Made by a program: the position numbers and the translations under genes
Shown here: piece after piece, positions 5,963 to 8,098 of the stretch
Position numbering within the stretch: position 1 is the stretch's first letter
Layout: the number at the start of each line of letters is the position of its first letter
Assembly: GCA_003221075.1 (NCBI GenBank)
Contig: QHUF01000272.1
Location: 1-8,098, forward strand
Origin: Gemmatimonadota bacterium
GTDB lineage: Bacteria > Gemmatimonadota > Gemmatimonadetes > Gemmatimonadales > GWC2-71-9
Length of the DNA: 8,098 nucleotides
Reading direction: 5' to 3'
Notes under the pieces: generated by a model
Told to the model about the DNA's origin: nothing
Seen by the model: the letters and a program-made list of their open reading frames with translations, nothing else
Databases searched by the model: none

Positions 5963-6063
5963 GCCTAACGGGGACTCGACGGAACTGTGTAAACCGAATA
6001 GCGCTGATTCATTCGTTCTCCAATCTCACAATCCCAGCGCGCCAAAGCAATTTCGGGTTATTA
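5963..6063 (-). repeat. Second attC-like element, diverged copy of the 5547-5636 hairpin
   Basis: It begins with an exact RYYYAAC heptamer, GCCTAAC (5963-5969), which on the minus strand is GTTAGGC lying 7 bp before the membrane-protein CTG. Its core shares four blocks, in order, with the hairpin at 5547-5636: GCGCTGA (6001-6007), GATTCATTC (6006-6014), AATCT (6022-6026) and GCGCGCC (6037-6043). GCGCTG (6001-6006) pairs with CAGCGC (6035-6040). The far end is poor: GTTATTA (6057-6063) only partly fits GTTRRRY, so the right border is a guess. The element fills most of the gap between the membrane gene and ispF. Confidence 0.35.
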
Positions 6064-6064
6064 T
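6059..6064 (+). promoter_or_regulatory. Candidate -10 box upstream of ispF
   Basis: TATTAT ends 9 nt before the ispF ATG (6074), with no Shine-Dalgarno between them (GCTCTCCTC). Transcription would then begin at or very near the ATG, giving a leaderless or nearly leaderless message. No clear -35 box is seen 17 bp upstream. It is the most AT-rich hexamer next to the operon start. Confidence 0.4.
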
Positions 6065-6073
6065 GCTCTCCTC

Positions 6074-6583
6074 ATGCGAGTTGGCATCGGCTACGACTCA
6101 CACCCCTTTGCCGCGGGCCGCAAGCTGATCCTCGGCGGTGTAGAAATCCCCAATGCCAAGGGCCTCGCCGGTCACTCCGACGCTGACGCCGTCGCCCACG
6201 CCGTGACGGATGCGATCCTCGGCGCGGCGGGCCTCGGTGACGTCGGCCGCATGTTTCCCAGCGACGATCCGCGCTGGAAGAATGCCAACTCGATCGATCT
6301 GCTCAATAAGGCGTTTCTCAAAGTCGTGGAAGCGGGGTTCCAGTTCGGGCACGCCGACGTCACCGTCATCATGGAAAAGCCGAAACTGGCGCCGCATATC
6401 GACGCGATGAAAGAGCGCCTGGCCGCAGCGTTGCTGACCGGGCCTGCGCACGTGTCGGTGAAGGCGAAAACGAACGAGGGGATGGGATGGATCGGACGCG
6501 GTGAGGGGATCGCCGTAATGGCCGTCGCGACGCTCGCCGAGCCGAGCGCGCCCCGCCCGAGCGGGGGGCATTCGGTCATCTGA
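6074..6583 (+). CDS. ispF: 2-C-methyl-D-erythritol 2,4-cyclodiphosphate synthase
   Basis: 169 residues, close to the usual length of about 160. IspF converts CDP-methylerythritol 2-phosphate to the 2,4-cyclodiphosphate, releasing CMP, in the non-mevalonate route to isoprenoids. It works as a cytosolic trimer. All signatures are present: RVGIGYDSHPF with metal ligands D8 and H10, GHSDADAVAHAVTDA with H34 and metal ligand H42, the GDVGRMFPSDDP loop (55-66), DVTVIMEKPKL (95-105), and VKAKTNEGMGWIGRGEGI (129-146) containing the active-site T133/E135 region. No residue is missing. ATG 6074 aligns exactly with the family start (MRxGxGxDxH). It heads a plus-strand operon with the DedA and XerD genes; its TGA overlaps the DedA CTG. 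The C-terminal SAPRPSGGHSVI tail is coded partly by a hairpin. Confidence 0.97.
   Translation: MRVGIGYDSHPFAAGRKLILGGVEIPNAKGLAGHSDADAVAHAVTDAILGAAGLGDVGRMFPSDDPRWKNANSIDLLNKAFLKVVEAGFQFGHADVTVIMEKPKLAPHIDAMKERLAAALLTGPAHVSVKAKTNEGMGWIGRGEGIAVMAVATLAEPSAPRPSGGHSVI
6548..6569 (+). promoter_or_regulatory. GC hairpin at the end of ispF covering the dedA ribosome-binding site
   Basis: CCCCGC (6551-6556), loop CCGA and GCGGGG (6561-6566) form a perfect 6-bp stem, extended past one G-G mismatch by C6549-G6568 and G6548-C6569. The G-run 6563-6568, the only plausible Shine-Dalgarno for the dedA CTG at 6580 (11 nt away), is locked in the stem. A ribosome finishing ispF would melt it, so dedA translation would depend on ispF translation. 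This is an inference from structure and spacing; the hairpin has no T-run and is not a terminator. Confidence 0.45.
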
Positions 6584-7197
6584 CGGACTTTCTCGCGTTT
6601 CTCGAGCACCTTCCAACCGGGCCCCTGTATGCGCTGATCGCAGTTCTCGCCGCCGTCGAGAACATCTTTCCGCCGGTCCCGGCCGACGTCGCCGTATCCC
6701 TCGGAGCATTCCTGGCGGGCCGGGGCGTCATGAACGTCTGGCTCGTCTTCATCCTCAGCTGGGCCGCGAACGTGGGATCGGGAGCGGCCGTCTACGCGCT
6801 GGCCCGACGTCATGGGACGATGGTCACCAGCGGCTTCCTCGGCCGCCACATCTTCACGCCAAATACCGTCGCCCATATCGAGGAGCAGTATCGGCGGCAT
6901 GGCGCCTACGGCATCTTTTTCGCGCGGTTGCTGCCGGTCTGGCGTGGCGTCGTGATGCCGTTCGCGGGCATCGCGCGCGTGCCGGCCTGGCGCGCGTTGA
7001 TTCCCATGGCGGTCGCGTCGGCCGTGTATTACGGAGCGCTGACGTATCTCGTGCGCCGCCTGGGCACGGATCTCGACACCGTGCTCAACGCGGTCAAGAA
7101 AATGAACACCGTGCTCGCTATTGTGGCCGGCGTTCTAATCCTAATAATTGTCGTATGGATCGTTCGTCGCCGCCGCCGCCGCCGCGTCCCGCGCTAG
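6580..7197 (+). CDS. DedA/VTT-domain membrane protein
   Basis: 205 residues if begun at CTG 6580, whose last two bases overlap the ispF TGA (CTGA). The first ATG in frame is 6730, but that start would remove the DedA N-terminal signature present just upstream: TDFLAFLEHLPTGPLYALI, then AVENIFPPVPADVAV (25-39), with the conserved acidic E27 and P-P-x-P turn. The second signature, FFARLLPVWRGVVMPFAGI (113-131), carries R116, P119, R122 and G130. Hydrophobic segments lie near 15-30, 37-46, 53-75, 138-158 and 176-195. DedA-family proteins are inner-membrane proteins thought to act as lipid (undecaprenyl phosphate or phospholipid) transporters or flippases. That would suit a neighbour of isoprenoid synthesis, but it is inference. 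The tail ends in a run of seven arginines and overlaps xerD by 43 nt. Confidence 0.9.
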   Translation: MTDFLAFLEHLPTGPLYALIAVLAAVENIFPPVPADVAVSLGAFLAGRGVMNVWLVFILSWAANVGSGAAVYALARRHGTMVTSGFLGRHIFTPNTVAHIEEQYRRHGAYGIFFARLLPVWRGVVMPFAGIARVPAWRALIPMAVASAVYYGALTYLVRRLGTDLDTVLNAVKKMNTVLAIVAGVLILIIVVWIVRRRRRRRVPR

Positions 7198-8087
7198 CCC
7201 AAGCCTTCCAGCTCGAGCGGTTCCGCGACTACCTGGCGCTCGAGGCAGGCAACAGCGGGAACACCGTCGAGAGTTACTTGCGCGACATCACGCGGCTCGC
7301 CGAGTACGCCACGAGCCGCGGAGCCAAAACCCCGGAGCAGCTATTCGCAGCCCAGCTGCGCGAGTTCATCTACTTTCTCAAGGACCTCGGCCTCGCGCCC
7401 ACGACGATCCGCCGTCAGATCTCGGCGATCCGGACCTACTTCAAGTTTTTGGTAGGGGAGGGGATCGCCACCCGCGACCCCAGCGAGCGCATTGAGTCCC
7501 CCAAACGGTGGCGCACGTTGCCCGCGGTCTTGACGGTCGCCGAAATGGAGAAGCTGCTGGAAGCCCCCAATACCAATGAACTGCTCGCCCTGCGCGACGT
7601 CGCCTTACTGGAATTCGCGTACGCCACCGGTGTCCGCGTCTCGGAGTTGGTCTCCGTCAGACTCCAAGACATCTCGTTCGGCGAGCGGATTGTGCGCGTG
7701 TATGGCAAGGGGGCGAAAGAACGCATCGTGCCATTCGGGAAGACCGCGATGGGCCGCATTTCATCGTACATCCACGAAGTTCGCCCCCATCTCGATCGTG
7801 GTGAGAGTCGAGGCGTGCTCTTCCTGAACGCTCGCGGCACACCATTGTCACGCGTCGGCGCCTGGGGCGTGATCAAGGCGACCGCGCGGCGCGCGGGGTT
7901 GTCCAAGCGAGTCACGCCGCACACCCTGCGCCACACCTTCGCCACACATCTCCTGGAGGGCGGCGCCGACCTCCGCGCGGTCCAGGAGATGCTGGGTCAT
8001 GCCGATCTTTCGACCACACAGCTCTACACGCACGTCGATCGGGACTACCTCCGCACCGTCCACAAGAGCTATCACCCGCGCGGCTGA
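7155..8087 (+). CDS. xerD: Tyrosine recombinase, XerD type
   Basis: 310 residues, the usual Xer size plus a short N-terminal extension. The N-terminal SAM-like core-binding domain spans about 18-105 (FRDYLALEAGNSGNTVESYL). The catalytic domain follows with every key residue: R161 in ATGVRVSEL, K185 in YGKGAKER, H256-x-x-R259 in HTLRHTFATH, H282 in LGHADLSTTQ, and the nucleophile Y291 in LYTHV. The C-terminus (VHKSYHPRG) resembles XerD more than XerC, and the link NPxE/DPSERIESPK is XerD-like, but the distinction is not certain. XerC/XerD resolve chromosome dimers at dif. It lacks an obvious IntI-specific insertion, so I do not read it as an integron integrase. ATG 7155 is used because no other start codon lies before the conserved domain; the five prolines P6-P10 fall within the dedA overlap. 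No Shine-Dalgarno is visible. Confidence 0.93.
   Translation: MDRSSPPPPPRPALAQAFQLERFRDYLALEAGNSGNTVESYLRDITRLAEYATSRGAKTPEQLFAAQLREFIYFLKDLGLAPTTIRRQISAIRTYFKFLVGEGIATRDPSERIESPKRWRTLPAVLTVAEMEKLLEAPNTNELLALRDVALLEFAYATGVRVSELVSVRLQDISFGERIVRVYGKGAKERIVPFGKTAMGRISSYIHEVRPHLDRGESRGVLFLNARGTPLSRVGAWGVIKATARRAGLSKRVTPHTLRHTFATHLLEGGADLRAVQEMLGHADLSTTQLYTHVDRDYLRTVHKSYHPRG
7168..7185 (+). repeat. CGC run inside the dedA-xerD overlap
   Basis: Six CGC units lie inside the overlap of the two genes. In the dedA frame they are arginine codons; in the xerD frame the same bases are proline codons. Changes in unit number by slippage would alter both proteins without breaking either frame. Confidence 0.7.
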
Positions 8088-8098
8088 GAACGCTTAGC

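Noticed and set aside
6172..6900. 242-codon minus-strand frame
   Set aside because: It lies antisense to ispF and the DedA gene, both of which have complete family motifs.
7155..8087. The tyrosine recombinase as an integron integrase tied to the attC-like sites
   Set aside because: Length and motifs fit housekeeping XerD, no IntI-type extra patch is visible, and it sits in an operon with ispF and dedA.
1..8098. tRNA, rRNA, CRISPR array or insertion sequence
   Set aside because: I saw no cloverleaf with a conserved T-loop, no rRNA-like stretch, no regular direct-repeat array and no transposase.

Overview
This is a high-GC bacterial fragment. It is densely packed with genes and has mostly weak Shine-Dalgarno sequences, several GTG or CTG starts, and exported proteins with Gemmatimonadota-like signal peptides (for example ...LLTAQ). 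A soil Gemmatimonadota or a related lineage is my best guess. That is an inference from style and gene content, because no rRNA or other decisive marker is present.

Left part (1-2715): a secreted, metal-dependent amidohydrolase runs off the left edge on the minus strand (1-1163). It is divergent, by 48 bp, from a secreted or lipid-anchored protein built of seven HAF-type repeats (1212-2330), probably a seven-bladed propeller. That gene converges with a small lipoprotein of unknown function (2335-2715). Next comes a 239-bp spacer (2716-2954) holding a dispersed-repeat-like hairpin element and a GCG microsatellite.

Middle part (2955-5969): a run of small minus-strand genes with the flavour of accessory or cassette DNA. 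In transcription order they are a 99-aa membrane protein, a 118-aa cysteine-containing conserved hypothetical, a cupin, a SAM methyltransferase broken by an out-of-frame deletion, a VOC/glyoxalase-fold protein and a DoxX-like membrane protein. The last four are tightly packed or overlapping, like an operon. The 99-aa gene is bracketed by two related imperfect palindromes (5547-5636 and about 5963-6063). Their ends resemble the R boxes of integron attC sites in the orientation expected for minus-strand gene cassettes. This is the most interesting structure in the window, but it is degenerate and no integron integrase is visible.

Right part (6074-8087): a plus-strand housekeeping operon of ispF (isoprenoid synthesis), a DedA/VTT membrane protein and a XerD-type tyrosine recombinase. 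ispF and dedA overlap by 4 nt (CTGA) and dedA and xerD by 43 nt. A GC hairpin at the end of ispF could hide the dedA ribosome-binding site. A CGC run in the second overlap encodes polyarginine in one frame and polyproline in the other.

I saw no rRNA, CRISPR array, tRNA or insertion sequence. I did not find a clear, complete, undescribed system. The best candidates for follow-up are the attC-like pair and the decayed methyltransferase inside its otherwise intact operon.
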